From: Thiotrichales bacterium
GTDB lineage: Bacteria; Pseudomonadota; Gammaproteobacteria; Francisellales; CACEW01
Reading direction: 5' to 3'
NCBI GenBank assembly: GCA_947478525.1
Contig: CANJVU010000001.1
Span: 62,001-126,000, forward strand
Length of the DNA stretch: 64,000 nucleotides
Both the position numbers and the translations under genes were made by a program. The notes below the pieces were generated by a model. That model made no database searches. It worked only from the letters and a program-made list of their open reading frames with translations, and had not been told where the DNA came from. Below are positions 62,148-64,000 of the stretch, piece after piece; position 1 is the stretch's first letter; every line of letters starts with the position of its first letter.

Positions 62148-64000
62148 CTAAAACTCTCCCTCTTCAAGAATATCTACACCTTCTGCTGTAGATGCCTTTT
62201 TATGGCTTATTAACACTTCTACATGAGAGGCGAAGTCCACCAAGACTGGGGCAGAAAATATCAAATTTACAGGTATTTCAATTGAATAAGCTTCTCCAAT
62301 GGCAAAGGCAACTTTTGCAGCCAACAAGGAATGTCCACCTATTTCAAAGAAATTGCTATTTCGGCTAATCGAAGGTATTGCAAGCACTTCTCCCCATATA
62401 GCGGCAATTTCTTTTTCAAGATCAGTGCTTGGCTGAACATACTCAGCTGATTTAACTTCAGACTCAACCGAAGGCAAAGCTGAACGATCGATTTTTCCAT
62501 TTGCTGTCAAAGGAATCATTGATACTTCTATAAATCTATTGGGGATCATATATTCTGGAAGCTTTTCTTTTAAAGTATTCTTTAACGTTGTCTCCTCAAA
62601 ATCATAACCATTTAACATGACCACATAGGCCACTAAATATATTTCTCCGTGCTGAGAGCGTTGATCCAGAACAATAACTTTATCGATTCCTTCAATTTCA
62701 GAAACTTTAGACTGAATCTCGCCAAGCTCTACCCGATAACCTCTTACTTTCACCTGATGATCATTTCTACCTAAAAACTCGATATTACCATCGGGAAAAT
62801 ATCTTCCCATATCACCTGTTTTATAGATTCTTTCACCTGTTATTGGATGCAACTTAAATGCTTTAGCCGTACGTTCAGGATCCGCCCAATACCCCTCGGC
62901 AACACCTACTCCACCAATATACAATTCTCCAGGCGCACCGATGGGCAGAGGATTTAACTGCTCATTAAAAACATAAAACTTTTGATTAAGCATCGGCTTA
63001 CCATAAGGAATGCTACGCCACCCTTCTTGAACTTTTTCAACAGGATAATAGATGGACCATATAGAGGCTTCTGTAGCTCCACCTAAACTGGTTAGCCTAG
63101 TGTTGGAACCTAAATATTTCTTGATTTTTCCTGGCAAATCTAACGGTATCCAGTCACCGCTTAGCAGAACATTTTTAATGCCTTCTAATTTTATACTTTT
63201 TGAGTAGGCGGATACATAATCACAAAGCATTTGCATCAAGGCTGGAACAGAATTCCAGAAACTTACACCATAAGCATGTATGTGCTCAACCCATTTGGCC
63301 GGCTCTTTGCGCTCGCTTTCTTTAGGTAACACCAACGTAGCTCCTACCGCCAGACTACCAAAAATGTCATATACAGACAGATCAAAATTCAAAGCTGAAA
63401 TACCATAAATTACATCTTTATTATCCACGTTAAAAGTGTAATTAATATCTAAAATAGTATTGACCGCAGCACTATGTTTTATCATGACTCCTTTTGGCTT
63501 TCCTGTAGATCCTGAGGTAAAAATGACATAAGCAAGATCATCTGGATTTCGCTCTATTACAGGAGCCTCCTCAGCATGAACCACATAACTCTCAGGCTGG
63601 TCAATATAGACCACCCTATACTGATCACTCAATGAACCCAACTTTTCAGTAAACATACTTTGAGAAAAAATGACCTTTACTTTGCCTAATTCAAGCAGTT
63701 CTTGTATACGAGGGATAGGATCATGAGCATTAATAGGCAAATATGCAGCACCCGCTTTTAGGATTGCAAAAGTAGCAACGACCTGTTCCCAGCCTTTTTC
63801 CATGACTACCGCTACCAACTCATTACTTTGAATATTGGATGCAAGCAAGTCATGGGCTAACTGGTTGGAAAGCTGATCAAGCTGTTTAAAGGTGCATTTT
63901 TTATCCCCGCTAACAACGGCGATTTTATCGGGATATTTTTCAAAACTATTGCGACATAGCATATCCAATGTTAAATGACGTTTATCAAAAAAATGTTCAG
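62148..64000 (-). CDS. NRPS fragment: cysteine-activating A-PCP (5' end outside the window)
   Basis: The frame is open to the right edge (EHFFDKRHLTLDMLCRNS can be read in frame), so the start codon and any domains before it are outside the window. The adenylation domain has FTSGSTGKPKG and RIYKTGDMGRYFPDG. The pocket residues read DLYNLSLIW, equal to the well-known cysteine code DLYNLSLIWK. The carrier is FFEIGGHSLLAAK. The last 25 residues are acidic (STAEGVDILEEGEF) and may be the docking partner of the next protein's N-terminal domain. Cys-activating domains often follow a cyclisation domain giving thiazolines; whether that is so here cannot be seen. It lies two bases before the next NRPS gene. 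Confidence 0.9.
   Translation of the reverse strand, partial: EHFFDKRHLTLDMLCRNSFEKYPDKIAVVSGDKKCTFKQLDQLSNQLAHDLLASNIQSNELVAVVMEKGWEQVVATFAILKAGAAYLPINAHDPIPRIQELLELGKVKVIFSQSMFTEKLGSLSDQYRVVYIDQPESYVVHAEEAPVIERNPDDLAYVIFTSGSTGKPKGVMIKHSAAVNTILDINYTFNVDNKDVIYGISALNFDLSVYDIFGSLAVGATLVLPKESERKEPAKWVEHIHAYGVSFWNSVPALMQMLCDYVSAYSKSIKLEGIKNVLLSGDWIPLDLPGKIKKYLGSNTRLTSLGGATEASIWSIYYPVEKVQEGWRSIPYGKPMLNQKFYVFNEQLNPLPIGAPGELYIGGVGVAEGYWADPERTAKAFKLHPITGERIYKTGDMGRYFPDGNIEFLGRNDHQVKVRGYRVELGEIQSKVSEIEGIDKVIVLDQRSQHGEIYLVAYVVMLNGYDFEETTLKNTLKEKLPEYMIPNRFIEVSMIPLTANGKIDRSALPSVESEVKSAEYVQPSTDLEKEIAAIWGEVLAIPSISRNSNFFEIGGHSLLAAKVAFAIGEAYSIEIPVNLIFSAPVLVDFASHVEVLISHKKASTAEGVDILEEGEF

Noticed and set aside
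1-64000. CRISPR arrays, tRNA or rRNA genes, insertion sequences
   Set aside because: No regularly spaced direct repeats, no tRNA-like cloverleaf or rRNA segment and no transposase-like protein were noticed by eye; small RNAs cannot be excluded.

Overview
The window looks like the transfer and cargo part of a conjugative plasmid or integrative conjugative element from an AT-rich gammaproteobacterium. A Legionella-like host is my best guess, from the gene content and style (F-type transfer genes, a DsbA/Com1-like oxidoreductase, small LuxR-type HTH proteins); nothing in the sequence proves the genus. I saw no rRNA, tRNA, insertion sequence, CRISPR array or recognisable partition gene. Both ends cut through genes.

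Layout. (1) 1-5.1 kb: plasmid housekeeping genes of mostly unknown function. They include the N-terminus of a methylase/helicase-like giant protein, a J-domain protein and a plasmid-type hypothetical, and four of their transcripts begin with the same kind of promoter plus 5' stem-loop leader. (2) 5.1-6.2 kb: a small relaxosome-like protein, a ribbon-helix-helix regulator and a 190-bp cluster of TGTGYCAC-type sites, a candidate oriT or operator region. (3) 6.2-10.9 kb: a two-gene unit, a UPF1-like SF1 helicase and a protein with an Rx4H (HEPN-type) motif, which looks like a defence or toxin module. (4) 11-41.7 kb: an almost complete F-type conjugation system on the minus strand. In transcription order it is lipoprotein, traE, K, B, V, C, A, L, trbI, traW, U, trbC, traN, traF, trbB, traH, traG; then outer-membrane barrel, DsbA-like, TraN-like lipoprotein, SSB-like, traD, traI. 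Two plus-strand genes interrupt it: a PD-(D/E)XK-like protein between trbC and traN, and a two-helix membrane protein beside traG. (5) 41.9-45.7 kb: small HTH regulators, a replication-type winged-helix-like protein and a DUF1186 protein. (6) 45.9-64 kb: a compact minus-strand natural-product locus with two NRPS proteins, an MFS exporter, a secreted S12 serine hydrolase, a POT peptide transporter, a TcyP-like cystine symporter and an RND/MFP efflux pair.

How parts may work together. The first NRPS carries the textbook cysteine code (DLYNLSLIW), the second a code close to asparagine/aspartate (DLTKVGEVG) followed by an epimerase. The product should therefore contain Cys and a D-Asx residue. 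The cystine importer would supply precursor, the MFS and RND systems would export product, and the periplasmic S12 hydrolase could process or detoxify it. The second NRPS ends C-TE without an A or carrier domain, so chain release is unusual. The conjugation system would explain mobility of both the NRPS cargo and the putative defence genes.
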